Positions 17,728 through 28,963 are shown, counted from the stretch's first letter. The stretch: DNA of 64,000 nt from Acidovorax sp. GBBC 1281 (GCF_028473645.1 NZ_CP097269.1:1310001-1374000), one strand, 5' to 3'. The notes: a model not told the origin generated them from the letters alone. Numbers and translations are program-made.

Positions 17728-18687
17728 ATGACGACCAAAAAATCTTTTGCATTTGTTTTTCCCGGCCAGGGATCCCAGTCGGTCGGCATGCTGGATGCAT
17801 GGGGCGACCACCCTGTGGTGGCGCTAACCCTGCAGGAGGCTTCCGACGCCCTGGGCGAAGACATCGCACGCTTGATTCATGAGGGCCCGAAAGAAGCGCT
17901 TTCGCTGACGACCAACACCCAGCCGGTCATGCTCGTCGCTGGCGTGGCCGCGTGGCGTGCGTGGATCTCGGAGGGCGGCAACGTCCCGGCTGCGGTGGCC
18001 GGCCACTCGCTCGGCGAATATTCGGCGTTGGTGGCTGCAGGGGTGCTGACGCTGGCGCAGGCCGCGCCACTCGTGCGTCTGCGTGCTGCCGCCATGCAGG
18101 AAGCGGTTCCCGTCGGCGTGGGCGCGATGGCTGCCATTCTGGGCATGGATGCGCATAAAGTGATCGAAGGTTGCGCTGCGGCGGCAGCATCCTTCGGTGC
18201 GGATGGCGGTGAAGTGGTGGAGGCCGTGAATTTCAATGACCCCATCCAGACCGTGATTGCGGGCACGAAAGCCGGCGTCGACAAGGCGTGCGAACTGTTG
18301 AAGGCATCTGGCGCCAAGCGTGCGTTGCCCTTGCCGGTATCCGCTCCTTTTCACTCCAGCCTGATGAGGCCGGCGGCCGAGAAATTGCGGGAGGCCCTGT
18401 CGGCGCTGTCCTTGGCGGCCCCGCAGATCCCAGTCGTCAACAACGTGGATGTCGCGGTCCGGCAGGAGGCAGATGCCATTCGCGATGCGCTGTACCGCCA
18501 GGCCTTCGGTCCGGTGCGCTGGGTGGAATGCGTGCAGGCGCTCAAATCCCACGGCGTGACGCATCTGGTGGAGTGCGGCCCAGGCAAGGTGCTGACGGGC
18601 TTGGCAAAACGCATCGACCCCGAACTGGTCGCTGCTTCTATTTATGACCCGGCCACGCTGGCCGAAATACGAGCATTGTTGGCATGA
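17728..18687 (+). CDS. fabD: Malonyl-CoA:ACP transacylase FabD
   Basis: FabD moves malonyl from CoA to ACP. The 319-residue product has FVFPGQGSQSVGM at the N-terminus, nucleophile Ser94 in AGHSLGEYSALV, and the catalytic His in VSAPFHSSLM. It ends overlapping the fabG start by 4 bp (ATGA). It lies in the plsX-fabHDG-acpP-fabF cluster. Confidence 0.97.
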   Translation: MTTKKSFAFVFPGQGSQSVGMLDAWGDHPVVALTLQEASDALGEDIARLIHEGPKEALSLTTNTQPVMLVAGVAAWRAWISEGGNVPAAVAGHSLGEYSALVAAGVLTLAQAAPLVRLRAAAMQEAVPVGVGAMAAILGMDAHKVIEGCAAAAASFGADGGEVVEAVNFNDPIQTVIAGTKAGVDKACELLKASGAKRALPLPVSAPFHSSLMRPAAEKLREALSALSLAAPQIPVVNNVDVAVRQEADAIRDALYRQAFGPVRWVECVQALKSHGVTHLVECGPGKVLTGLAKRIDPELVAASIYDPATLAEIRALLA

Positions 18688-19436
18688 GCGATACCCCTTC
18701 GTTGAATGAAAAGCCCCAGGTAGCGCTGGTCACTGGCGCATCGCGCGGCATCGGCGCTGCCATCGCGGCCGTGTTGGCGTCCCGTGGTTATTTGGTGATC
18801 GGTACCGCGACGACGGATGAGGGCGCTCAGCGCATCTCTCAGGCCCTGTCGTCCGGCGGCGGTCAGGGTGTGAATCTGAACGTCACGGATGTGGCGGCTG
18901 TCGATGCGTTGATCGACACCATCGTGAAGCAGCACGGCGGTTTGCATGTGCTGGTGAACAATGCTGGCATCACCCGCGACACGTTGTCCATGCGCATGAA
19001 GGACGACGACTGGGATGCGGTCATCGACACCAATCTGAAGGCCGTGTTCCAGGTGAGCCGCGCCGTCATTCGACCCATGATGAAACAGCGCTTCGGCCGC
19101 ATCATCAACATCACCAGCGTGGTGGGTTCGGCAGGCAATCCAGGCCAGGCCAACTATGTGGCAGCGAAGGCGGGCGTGGCAGGCATGGCGCGTGCCCTTG
19201 CCCGTGAACTGGCCAGCCGGGGCATCACGGTGAACTGCGTGGCTCCTGGTTTCATCGCGACCGACATGACGGCGCAACTCCCTACCGAGCAGCAGCAATC
19301 GCTGCAATCGCAGATTCCAATGGGCCACATGGGCCGCCCGGAAGACATTGCCCATGCGGTCGCCTATCTGGCGTCGGCAGAGGCAGGCTATGTCACGGGC
19401 CAGGAGTTGCATGTCAATGGCGGCATGTACATGTAA
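18684..19436 (+). CDS. fabG: 3-oxoacyl-ACP reductase FabG
   Basis: FabG is the NADPH-dependent short-chain reductase of the elongation cycle. The 250-residue product has TGASRGIGAAIA for cofactor binding, NNAG, and the catalytic Ser145, Tyr158 and Lys162 (NYVAAKAG). PGFIATDMT lies towards the C-terminus. Its start overlaps fabD by 4 bp. A short extra N-terminal stretch (about 10 residues) precedes the first strand. Confidence 0.96.
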   Translation: MSDTPSLNEKPQVALVTGASRGIGAAIAAVLASRGYLVIGTATTDEGAQRISQALSSGGGQGVNLNVTDVAAVDALIDTIVKQHGGLHVLVNNAGITRDTLSMRMKDDDWDAVIDTNLKAVFQVSRAVIRPMMKQRFGRIINITSVVGSAGNPGQANYVAAKAGVAGMARALARELASRGITVNCVAPGFIATDMTAQLPTEQQQSLQSQIPMGHMGRPEDIAHAVAYLASAEAGYVTGQELHVNGGMYM

Positions 19437-19497
19437 TTGAGCAAAGTTAGCGCCGATTCATCGCGACGGCGGGCTGGTAGGGGACTGATCCCGAAGC

Positions 19498-19779
<282 letters not shown>

Positions 19780-19819
19780 GCGCCTTCAGTTCAGACAGAT
19801 CCGTAGAAAGTCTTAGCGC

Positions 19820-21064
19820 ATGAGCCGTCGTCGCGTCGTCGTGACCGGCCTGGGTTGCATCACCCCCGTCGGAAACACGGTGGCAGATGCCTGGGCCAAC
19901 ATCCTGGCCGGTCAATCCGGCATTGACCTCATCACCAAGTTCGACGCTTCGAACTTTGCCTGCAAGATCGCGGGCGAGGTCAAGGGATTCGATCTTGGCG
20001 CCTACATGAGCGCCAAGGATGCACGCACGATGGATACCTTCATCCATTACGGCATCGCTGCAGCGGATGAGGCGGTGCGGGATGCCGGCCTTCCAACCGG
20101 CGAGGCGCTGGACGAAGAACTGGCGACGCGCATTGGCTGCATCATCGGATCCGGGATCGGTGGTTTGCCGCTGATTGAAAACACCCATGCAGAACTGGAA
20201 AGCCGGGGTCCCCGCCGGATCACGCCTTTTTTCGTTCCCGCATCCATCATCAACATGGTGGCGGGGCATGTATCGATGCGCTTTGGCTTCAAAGGCCCGA
20301 ACCTTTCCGTGGTGACGGCGTGTACGACGGGCCTGCATTGCATCGGCGAGGCGGCGCGCAAGATCGAGTACGGCGACGCCGATGTGGTGGTCGCTGGCGG
20401 CACGGAAGCCACGGTTTCTCCCCTGGGTGTGGGTGGCTTTGCGGCCATGCGCGCCTTGTCCACTCGCAACGATGATCCAAAGACTGCCTCCCGCCCATGG
20501 GACAAAGGCCGCGATGGCTTCGTATTGGGCGAGGGTGCCGGGGTGCTGGTGCTGGAAGAGTACGAGCACGCAAAAGCCCGCGGTGCCAAGATCTACGCGG
20601 AACTGTCCGGCTATGGCATGAGCGCCGATGCAGGGCACATGACGGCGCCCAACATGGACGGCCCTCGCCGCGCCATGCAGGCCGCGCTGCGCAATGCCGG
20701 CGTCAACGCCGAGGATGTGGATTACCTCAATGCCCACGGCACTTCCACGCCATTGGGCGATTTGAACGAAACCCATGCAATCAAGGCCGCTTTGGGCGAG
20801 CATGCCAAAAAGACGGTGATCAGCTCGACGAAGTCGATGACCGGCCATTTGCTGGGCGGTGCGGGTGGGATCGAAAGCGTGTTCACCGTGATGGCGTTGC
20901 GTGACCAGAAGGCGCCCCCAACCATCAACCTCTTCGAGCAAGACCCGGAATGCGACCTGGACTACTGCGCCAATGTCGCCCGCGACATGAAGATGAACAT
21001 CGCGGTGAAGAACAATTTTGGTTTTGGCGGCACCAACGGCACGCTGGTTTTCAAGCGCGTTTGA
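19820..21064 (+). CDS. fabF: Beta-ketoacyl-ACP synthase II FabF
   Basis: FabF elongates acyl-ACP and performs the temperature-responsive step to cis-vaccenate in bacteria of this type. The 414-residue product has nucleophile Cys168 ([15 protein letters not shown]), the first His in [11 protein letters not shown] and the second in [26 protein letters not shown] is at the C-terminus. It ends the fatty acid cluster, and the next gene starts 48 bp later. Confidence 0.97.
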   Translation: MSRRRVVVTGLGCITPVGNTVADAWANILAGQSGIDLITKFDASNFACKIAGEVKGFDLGAYMSAKDARTMDTFIHYGIAAADEAVRDAGLPTGEALDEELATRIGCIIGSGIGGLPLIENTHAELESRGPRRITPFFVPASIINMVAGHVSMRFGFKGPNLSVVTACTTGLHCIGEAARKIEYGDADVVVAGGTEATVSPLGVGGFAAMRALSTRNDDPKTASRPWDKGRDGFVLGEGAGVLVLEEYEHAKARGAKIYAELSGYGMSADAGHMTAPNMDGPRRAMQAALRNAGVNAEDVDYLNAHGTSTPLGDLNETHAIKAALGEHAKKTVISSTKSMTGHLLGGAGGIESVFTVMALRDQKAPPTINLFEQDPECDLDYCANVARDMKMNIAVKNNFGFGGTNGTLVFKRV

Positions 21065-21112
21065 CGGGGTGGTCAGACCGCTGCGCGGCGCCAGTCGGTC
21101 ACCTGTGATGGC

Positions 21113-21616
21113 ATGGGCGTGTTGATGACCCGCTCGGCCAAGTCCTTTCATGCCCCAGCCACCCGCCATGAGGTGGCGAGGAGCCGCCGGTTGGGCTGGT
21201 TCATTGCGGGTGTGCTGTTTGCAGGTCTTGGTGCCTTTGCGGTGTGGATCACGCATTCTGCTGGAAGTGACCTGTTTCGAAGCGCTGTGTTTTTCGTCCT
21301 TTGGATCACGTCTGCCGGACTGGCTTGGCGCTTTTGGTTCCGTCTACCTGAAGGTGTCCTGTATTGGGACGGCTTGCATTGGTCGTTGAATCAAAGTGCA
21401 GGAGTACCGGTTGCAGGTGAATTGGTGGTCCATGCGGATTTCCAGTCTTTTCTCTTGCTGCAATTGCATGGCGTTGATGGCCGAACCCGCTGGCTGTGCC
21501 TCGAGCGTGTGGGGCCACGGGAGGCCTGGGCAGCGCTACGCCGTGCGGTATATTCGCGCCCCAAGCCAGAGCCCCGTGCCGACGGCATGTTCTCTGTCCG
21601 GCGCGGCGACGCGTGA
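21113..21616 (+). CDS. Two-helix inner-membrane protein, YgfX/CptA-like (remote)
   Basis: The 167-residue product is not a clear member of a named family. It has two membrane segments (about 28-45 and 55-72) joined by a short loop, then a cytoplasmic tail. The tail reads GVLYWDGLHWSL...FLLLQLHGVDGRTRWLCLER...WAALRRAVYS, with gaps between blocks. This layout matches YgfX/CptA, which in E. coli has two helices and a tail with a WL...W..LRR pattern and is a proposed cell-division toxin partnered by SdhE. It ends 10 bp before rpoE, so it is probably in that operon. ATG 21113 and ATG 21125 are both possible starts. Confidence 0.6.
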   Translation: MGVLMTRSAKSFHAPATRHEVARSRRLGWFIAGVLFAGLGAFAVWITHSAGSDLFRSAVFFVLWITSAGLAWRFWFRLPEGVLYWDGLHWSLNQSAGVPVAGELVVHADFQSFLLLQLHGVDGRTRWLCLERVGPREAWAALRRAVYSRPKPEPRADGMFSVRRGDA

Positions 21617-21626
21617 GCCCTTTTTC

Positions 21627-22253
21627 ATGACTGCTTCCATGCCCCCGCCTTCCGCCGACAGTGACCTTCAGCTTGTGGAGCGCACGGTTGCGGGTGACCA
21701 GAAGGCGTATGAACTGCTGGTGATCAAGTACCAGCGGCGCATCGAGCGGCTCATTGGCCGCATGGTCCGCGACTCGGATCTCGTGCAGGACATTGCCCAG
21801 GAAACGTTCATCCGCGCGTATCGCGCACTGCACCAATTCCGGGGAGAGGCGCAGTTCTATACCTGGCTTTATCGGATTGCGGTCAACACCGCCAAGAAGG
21901 CGCTGGTCGACATGAAGCGCAATCCCGTCATCTCGGAAAATGCTTTGCGAGGAAGTGATGACGACGATGAAACTTCCCGACTGGGTCATGAACTAACCAC
22001 CGACGAAACGCCCGAGACGGTGCTTGCCGCCCAGGAAATCGCGGTGGCGGTGAATGCGGCAATGGATGCGCTGCCTGAAGACTTGCGCCAGGCGGTGACA
22101 TTGCGTGAGATCGAAGGGTTGACCTATGAGGAGATTGCGGCTGCCATGGATTGCCCCATCGGCACCGTACGTTCCCGTATCTTTCGAGCGCGGGAAGCCA
22201 TATCGGCCCGTGTCCGCCCTTTGTTGGAGAAGCAGTCGGGCAAGCGCTGGTAG
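21627..22253 (+). CDS. rpoE: ECF sigma factor RpoE (AlgU type)
   Basis: This is the extracytoplasmic-function sigma factor for envelope stress. The 208-residue product has region 2 (LVIKYQRRIERLIGRMVRDSDLVQDIAQETFIRAY and the FYTWLYRIAVNTAK segment, listed in parts) and region 4 (LREIEGLTYEEIAAAMDCP, GTVRSRIFRAREAI). It sits directly upstream of rseA-rseB-mucD, the AlgU/MucABD order, which supports an RpoE role. The ATG at 21627 is the family start. Confidence 0.96.
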   Translation: MTASMPPPSADSDLQLVERTVAGDQKAYELLVIKYQRRIERLIGRMVRDSDLVQDIAQETFIRAYRALHQFRGEAQFYTWLYRIAVNTAKKALVDMKRNPVISENALRGSDDDDETSRLGHELTTDETPETVLAAQEIAVAVNAAMDALPEDLRQAVTLREIEGLTYEEIAAAMDCPIGTVRSRIFRAREAISARVRPLLEKQSGKRW

Positions 22254-22306
22254 CGTGGTGTGAATGGCAGAGCAGTGAAGCAAAACGTGATGGCTGGGGA
22301 ACGACC

Positions 22307-22930
22307 ATGAATGACGATCTGAAAATGCGTGAACATTTGTCTGCCCTCGCGGATGGACAGTTGCGAGGCCAGGAGTTTGGTCAAGCCGTGGACTACGCCA
22401 GCAGCAATGCGGACGGCTCCGAAACGTGGCAGATGTATCACCTGATCGGCGACGTGCTTCGCTCCTCCGAGTTGGCGCGCCCGGTGAATTCCTCACTGGT
22501 GGATCGGCTTCGCAGCCAGATCGAAGCGGAGGGCATTCAGCGCCCTCCGTTGGTGGCCAGTGCCGTCGTTCAAGGAGCTGTCGCGGAGGTCGTGACGCCT
22601 GCCGTGGCCGCCAATGCCTCCGTGTTTCGCTGGAAAATGGCTGCGGGTTTTGCTTCGCTCGCCGCCGTTGGGGCGATTGGATGGACGGCCATGACAGGTA
22701 TTCAGTCCGGCGCCGAAGGTGCGCAGATGGCTTCCGCTGTGCCCGTGACCGCCGCTCCTGCAGCCGTGGCTGTGGCAGACGCAACGGAAGGGAGCGCACC
22801 GCAGGTCATGATCCGCGATCCGCGGCTGGATGAGTTGCTGGCGGCACACAAACAGTTTGGCAATACGTCGGCGCTGCAAATGCCGGCAGGTTTCCTGCGC
22901 AATGCCACCTTCGAGGCTCCGGCGCGCTGA
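22307..22930 (+). CDS. rseA: Anti-sigma factor RseA/MucA
   Basis: The 207-residue product has an N-terminal anti-sigma domain (MREHLSALADGQL, then ETWQMYHLIGDVLRSSEL) and a single membrane helix at about 108-126. A periplasmic tail ends DPRLDELLAAHKQFGN. It is expected to hold RpoE inactive until cut by site-1 and site-2 proteases. It lies 53 bp after rpoE and before rseB. The chosen ATG 22307 begins the conserved domain. Confidence 0.92.
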   Translation: MNDDLKMREHLSALADGQLRGQEFGQAVDYASSNADGSETWQMYHLIGDVLRSSELARPVNSSLVDRLRSQIEAEGIQRPPLVASAVVQGAVAEVVTPAVAANASVFRWKMAAGFASLAAVGAIGWTAMTGIQSGAEGAQMASAVPVTAAPAAVAVADATEGSAPQVMIRDPRLDELLAAHKQFGNTSALQMPAGFLRNATFEAPAR

Positions 22931-23030
22931 GATCGTGAAGACAGGCCAAGAAGGCCCCTTGTACGCCGCTCACCAGCCTCGAGTCAGAGGTGTTCGCGCC
23001 TTGGCGGGCTACCTGAGCAAGGTGGCTTCG

Positions 23031-24047
23031 ATGCGCCACGCTCTGGCGTGGATGCTGGTCGTGGCCGCTTCGGGTCATGCGCTGGCCGGGCCGTCGCCCG
23101 CCGTTGCTGCATCCAATGCCGCGGTGCCTGGCGACACACGCTCCATTTCCGGATGGCTGGAGCGTATCCATCGTGCCTCCCGCGAGCACAGCTACAGCGG
23201 TACCTTCGTGGTGTTGTCCGCATCGGGTGCCATGGTCAGTTCCCGTATCTGGCATGCGGCCGACGGAAACGACCAGATCGAGCGCATCGAGGCATTGAAC
23301 GGGTCTCCCCGCGTGGTCTATCGCCGAGAGGGGCTCGTCCGCACCTTCTTGCCCCAGGCACGCATGGTGCGCGAGGATCGCCGCGACATGCCCAGCTTGT
23401 TCCCGCGGTTGCCTGAAACGGCCGATCGCGGATTGGATGCGCACTACACGGTGCAGACATTGGGAAGTGAACGCGTTGCGGGCCACGAAAGCGAAGTGGC
23501 CTGGCTGCGACCCAAGGATGGGCTGCGATTCGGTTACCGCATGTGGGTGGCCGAAGCCTCGGGCTTGATCTTGAAGCTGCAGACCCTCGACCTGCGGGGA
23601 CGTGTGCTGGAGCAGGCGGCGTTTTCTCAGCTGGAGCTGGATAACGCGGTGCCATTTGCGCGCCTCGTCGGCATGATGGATGACGTGCGCGATTTCCGTG
23701 TGGTCACGGTTGCCATGCGCAAGACCACGGCACAAGCCGAAGGTTGGCGCCTGCGTGCGCCGGTGGGTGGGTTCACCCCTGGGGATTGCTATAAGCAAGA
23801 GGATGCGTCTGCTGCGCAGACGGGCCTTCCCTTGCATTGCCTGCTCTCGGATGGACTGGCGACGGTCTCGCTCTTCCTGGAGCGTTACGACGCCTCCCGC
23901 CATGCTGCCGGCCCGAGCGCGGGCAGCATGGGGGCGACCCAGACCCTGGCGCAACGCGTTTCAGGCAACATGTGGCTCACGGCGGTGGGCGAGGTGCCGC
24001 AGGAAACCTTGCGGCTGGTGGCCGAGCAACTGGAATACGCCCGTTGA
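23031..24047 (+). CDS. rseB: Sigma-E regulator RseB/MucB
   Basis: RseB is a periplasmic protein that binds RseA and protects it from the first protease. The 338-residue product has a signal peptide (MRHALAWMLVVAASGHALA), a large lipoprotein-carrier-like domain (HSYSGTFVVLSASG, VVYRREGLVRTFLP), and a smaller C-terminal MucB domain that contains GNMWLTAVGEVP and ends in EQLEYAR. The ATG at 23031 gives a proper signal peptide; an in-frame GTG about 96 bp upstream would bury it. It is in the rpoE operon. Confidence 0.92.
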   Translation: MRHALAWMLVVAASGHALAGPSPAVAASNAAVPGDTRSISGWLERIHRASREHSYSGTFVVLSASGAMVSSRIWHAADGNDQIERIEALNGSPRVVYRREGLVRTFLPQARMVREDRRDMPSLFPRLPETADRGLDAHYTVQTLGSERVAGHESEVAWLRPKDGLRFGYRMWVAEASGLILKLQTLDLRGRVLEQAAFSQLELDNAVPFARLVGMMDDVRDFRVVTVAMRKTTAQAEGWRLRAPVGGFTPGDCYKQEDASAAQTGLPLHCLLSDGLATVSLFLERYDASRHAAGPSAGSMGATQTLAQRVSGNMWLTAVGEVPQETLRLVAEQLEYAR

Positions 24048-24188
24048 GCGGCGCCTCCGCTGCCCAAGCCGCCCCACCGGGGCGGATGCATGAACTGCTG
24101 ACGGTGGTGTTGCGGGAACCAAATGTGAAGCTTGCAATACGAAGTTCTTTTGCTGCTCCCGATGTCTCCTCTGAATTTTGAAAGAACG

Positions 24189-25673
24189 ATGATGCTGATG
24201 ACGACGAACTGGAAAAATCTGCAATCGTGCGCGGTGGCCGTCGCGATGGCATTGACCGCTGCCTCCGCGGCTGTGCCCGTCAGTGTGTTGGCGCAAACGC
24301 CGCCGCCCACGGTCCGGGGTTTGCCGGATTTCACGGACCTGGTGGATCAGGTCGGGCCGTCGGTGGTCAACATCCGCACGCTGGAAAAAGCCGCGGAGCG
24401 TGCCGGCCCGAATGCCATGGACGAGGAGATGCTCGAGTTCTTCCGGCGTTTCGGTGTGCCCGTGCCGCCCAATGCGCAGCGCCAGCAGCGCCCCCGGGCA
24501 CAGCCCGAGGAAGAGCAGCCACGCGGCGTGGGCTCTGGCTTCATCCTCACGCAAGACGGCTATGTAATGACCAACGCGCACGTGGTGGAGGGCGCGGACG
24601 AGGTCATCGTCACCCTGACCGACAAGCGCGAGTTCAAAGCCAAGATCGTGGGCGCCGACAAGCGCACGGATGTGGCCGTGGTCAAGATCGAAGCCACCGG
24701 ATTGCCGGCCGTCAAGGTGGGCGATCTCAACCGGCTGCGGGTCGGTGAGTGGGTCATGGCGATCGGCTCGCCCTTCGGGCTTGAAAACTCTGTGACCGCG
24801 GGCATCGTCAGTGCCAAGCAGCGCGACACGGGCGATTACCTGCCCTTCATCCAGACGGACGTCGCGATCAACCCAGGTAACTCCGGCGGGCCGCTGATCA
24901 ACATGCGTGGCGAGGTCGTCGGCATCAACAGCCAGATCTACTCTCGCTCGGGCGGCTTCATGGGGATCTCCTTCGCCATTCCGATGGATGAGGCCATTCG
25001 GGTCAGCGACCAGTTGCGCGCCACGGGTCGCGTGACGCGCGGGCGCATCGGCGTGCAGATCGGCCAGGTCACCAAGGATGTGGCCGAGTCGATCGGTCTG
25101 GGCAAGCCCCAGGGGGCGCTCGTGAGTGGGGTGGAGGCCGGGTCTCCTGCCGACAAGGCGGGCGTGGAGGCGGGTGACATCATCACGAAGTTCGACGGCA
25201 AGACCATCGAAAAAACCGCCGATCTGCCGCGCTTGGTGGGCAATACCAAGCCGGGCAACAAGAGCACGGTGACGGTGTTCCGCCGCGGTGCCAGCAAGGA
25301 TCTCTCCATCACCGTGGCCGAGATCGAGCCGGACGACAAGCCGGTGGCGAGCAAAGGCGGCGAGCGTGAAAGCGCAAAACCCAAGCCGTCTCCAGCCGCC
25401 CAGCAACTGGGCCTGGCGGTTGCCGAGCTGACCGACGCCCAGAAAAAGGAGCTGAAGCTCAAGGGTGGGCTGCGTGTCAACGCGGCCACAGATTCGGCCG
25501 CGCGTGCCGGCCTGCGCGAAGGCGACGTGATTCTTTCCATCGCCAATATCGAAGTGGCCAACCTGAAGGACTTCGAGGCGGCCCTGGCCAAGGCGGACAA
25601 GAGCAAGCCCATCAACGTGCTGTTCCGCCGTGGCGAATGGGCCCAATACGCGTTGATCCGTCCGGCACGTTGA
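24189..25673 (+). CDS. mucD: Periplasmic serine protease MucD/DegP
   Basis: This HtrA-family protease/chaperone clears misfolded envelope proteins. The 494-residue product has a signal peptide ending near VLAQT, then the triad His131 (MTNAHVVEG), Asp161 (KRTDVAVVKI) and Ser232 (INPGNSGGPL). Two PDZ domains follow (about 275-380 and 395-490). A Gln/Pro/Arg-rich loop precedes the protease core. Position at the end of the rpoE operon fits MucD. Start at ATG 24189; ATG 24198 is also possible. Confidence 0.95.
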   Translation: MMLMTTNWKNLQSCAVAVAMALTAASAAVPVSVLAQTPPPTVRGLPDFTDLVDQVGPSVVNIRTLEKAAERAGPNAMDEEMLEFFRRFGVPVPPNAQRQQRPRAQPEEEQPRGVGSGFILTQDGYVMTNAHVVEGADEVIVTLTDKREFKAKIVGADKRTDVAVVKIEATGLPAVKVGDLNRLRVGEWVMAIGSPFGLENSVTAGIVSAKQRDTGDYLPFIQTDVAINPGNSGGPLINMRGEVVGINSQIYSRSGGFMGISFAIPMDEAIRVSDQLRATGRVTRGRIGVQIGQVTKDVAESIGLGKPQGALVSGVEAGSPADKAGVEAGDIITKFDGKTIEKTADLPRLVGNTKPGNKSTVTVFRRGASKDLSITVAEIEPDDKPVASKGGERESAKPKPSPAAQQLGLAVAELTDAQKKELKLKGGLRVNAATDSAARAGLREGDVILSIANIEVANLKDFEAALAKADKSKPINVLFRRGEWAQYALIRPAR

Positions 25674-25685
25674 CCGGTGGCCTCA

Positions 25686-25722
25686 CAAAGCCCCATCCCA
25701 AAGTGGGGTTTGGGGCCTTTGC
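25686..25722 (+). terminator. Probable terminator after mucD
   Basis: CAAAGCCCC and GGGGCCTTTG flank an inner CCCCA/TGGGG pairing, with one bulged base. The T-run is weak. It lies just after the mucD stop and probably ends the rpoE operon. Confidence 0.55.
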
Positions 25723-25867
25723 GCAGAAATCCGGTTCGGTCTCTCCACGTTTTGCGCGGCATTTCCATTGATCGTTTTCGATAGAATGGCGCCTGATTTT
25801 CACCACTTAACTGCATATCGGCTCAATTCTGCGCCACCATGTGGGATGGTGTTGAACCATGCACAGG

Positions 25868-25933
25868 TGATCCACAGTGTGCCCACAAGTTATTCCGAAA
25901 GTCGAAAGCGTTTTGTGAATAAGCTGTGTATAA
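25868..25933. promoter_or_regulatory. Cluster of DnaA-box-like 9-mers upstream of lepA
   Basis: Two exact matches to TTATNCACA lie on the minus strand at 25914-25922 (TTATTCACA) and 25925-25933 (TTATACACA), 11 bp apart, one helical turn. TGATCCACA, one mismatch from TTATCCACA, is on the plus strand at 25868-25876. The second exact box overlaps a TATAAA (25929-25934). The stretch is AT-rich compared with its surroundings. DnaA binding is an inference from the consensus only. Confidence 0.5.
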
Positions 25934-25940
25934 AATACGC

Positions 25941-26081
25941 GTTGCAAGGCGGCAACGCCCTCTGAACCTTGTCGGGCGGACTTTCCCTCTCGGCCTTTTT
26001 GCCTACAATGAAGTTCCAACCATCGCAGTTGCCAAATGATTGTTGGTTCAGGGCGCGTCACCATTTGACGCGCCCTTTTTT
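25941..26081 (+). ncRNA. Candidate small RNA between mucD and lepA
   Basis: There is no coding frame here, but the segment has the layout of an independent RNA. A -10-like TACAAT (26004-26009) would start transcription near 26016, exactly at the base of a hairpin (CCAACCATC/GATTGTTGG, 26016-26024 and 26038-26046, one mismatch). A strong terminator follows, ending near 26081, which makes an RNA of about 66 nt. A second possible promoter, TATAAA at 25929-25934, would give about 141 nt. The -35 elements are poor. Alternatively it is an attenuated lepA leader. Confidence 0.45.
26051..26081 (+). terminator. Strong intrinsic terminator upstream of lepA
   Basis: GGGCGCGTCA (26051-26060) and TGACGCGCCC (26066-26075) form a perfect 10-bp stem with a 5-nt loop, followed by TTTTTT. 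It is 45 bp before the lepA ATG, so lepA must have its own promoter after it or depend on read-through. Confidence 0.85.
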
Positions 26082-26125
26082 CTTGTGCGCTCCGTTTTAA
26101 TTCAATCACTTGTCGCTTTCCCTTG

Positions 26126-27934
<1,809 letters not shown>

Positions 27935-27935
27935 G

Positions 27936-28910
27936 ATGCAGGCCATGCAATACGTGACCTCCGTGATCCTCGCCGCCTTCGTGGCCTATGTCGGGGCCTG
28001 GTACATGGGGGCGATCGAAGGCAACTTCGCCCTGCTGCTGTTCCTGGCCACCGTGGTGACGGGCGCCTATTGGCTGGCCGAGCGGCTGGTCTTCCTGCCA
28101 CGCCGCCGAAAGGCGGCCCAGGCGATCGAAGATGCGGCGGCGCAGCGGCGCGCCGAACTGGACCGCATGGGCATCCAGAAGGTGGATGGCGACGTGCAGG
28201 AGGCCAAGGACCGCATCCTGATGCAGCCCTGGTGGCTGGACTGGACCGCCGGCCTGTTCCCGGTGATCGCCGTGGTGTTCCTACTGCGCTCGTTCCTGTT
28301 CGAGCCGTTCAAGATTCCCTCGGGCTCGATGATTCCCACGCTGCTGGTGGGCGACCTGATCCTGGTGAACAAGTTCACCTACGGTATCCGCCTGCCCGTC
28401 ATCAACACCAAGCTCACGCAGGGCAACGCGCCCCAGCGCGGCGATGTGATGGTGTTCCGCTACCCGCCCCAGCCCAGCATGGACTACATCAAGCGCGTGG
28501 TGGGCGTGCCGGGCGACGAAGTGGCCTACCTGAACAAGCGCCTCACGGTGAACGGACAGGTGGTGGAAACCTCCGCCGTGCCGGACTTCTTCGACGAAGA
28601 CACGATGCGCTACTTCAAGCAGTTCGAAGAGCAGCTGGGCGACCACCGCCACCGCATGATCAACAACCCCGACGTGCCGGCCTTCGTCCAGGGCGCCAGC
28701 GATTTCGCGAACCGCCAGAACTGCCGCTACAGCGTCGAGGGTGTGTTGTGCAAGGTGCCCGAGGGCCAGTATTTCATGATGGGCGACAACCGGGACAACT
28801 CCCTCGATTCGCGCTACTGGGGCTTCGTGCCGGACGCCAACATCGTGGGCAAGGCCTTCTTCGTCTGGATGAACTTCGGCAACCTCAAGCGCATCGGCCC
28901 GTTCCGCTGA
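27936..28910 (+). CDS. lepB: Signal peptidase I LepB
   Basis: LepB cleaves signal peptides on the periplasmic side. The 324-residue product has a first membrane segment (about 5-24), a second near 30-50 and a third at 105-121. Catalytic Ser131 is in IPSGSMIPTL and Lys186 in MDYIKRVVG. GDNRDNSLDSRYWGFV (box E) is near the C-terminus. It is immediately downstream of lepA. Confidence 0.96.
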   Translation: MQAMQYVTSVILAAFVAYVGAWYMGAIEGNFALLLFLATVVTGAYWLAERLVFLPRRRKAAQAIEDAAAQRRAELDRMGIQKVDGDVQEAKDRILMQPWWLDWTAGLFPVIAVVFLLRSFLFEPFKIPSGSMIPTLLVGDLILVNKFTYGIRLPVINTKLTQGNAPQRGDVMVFRYPPQPSMDYIKRVVGVPGDEVAYLNKRLTVNGQVVETSAVPDFFDEDTMRYFKQFEEQLGDHRHRMINNPDVPAFVQGASDFANRQNCRYSVEGVLCKVPEGQYFMMGDNRDNSLDSRYWGFVPDANIVGKAFFVWMNFGNLKRIGPFR

Positions 28911-28963
28911 GCATCGGCTTCGCACGTTTCACCACCGCCAATACCAAAGAGGGGTAGATCACC

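Noticed and set aside
23837..24181. A possible small gene between rseB and mucD.
   Set aside because: The frame mostly overlaps rseB, has no family features, and the remaining 140 bp can hold the mucD start region.
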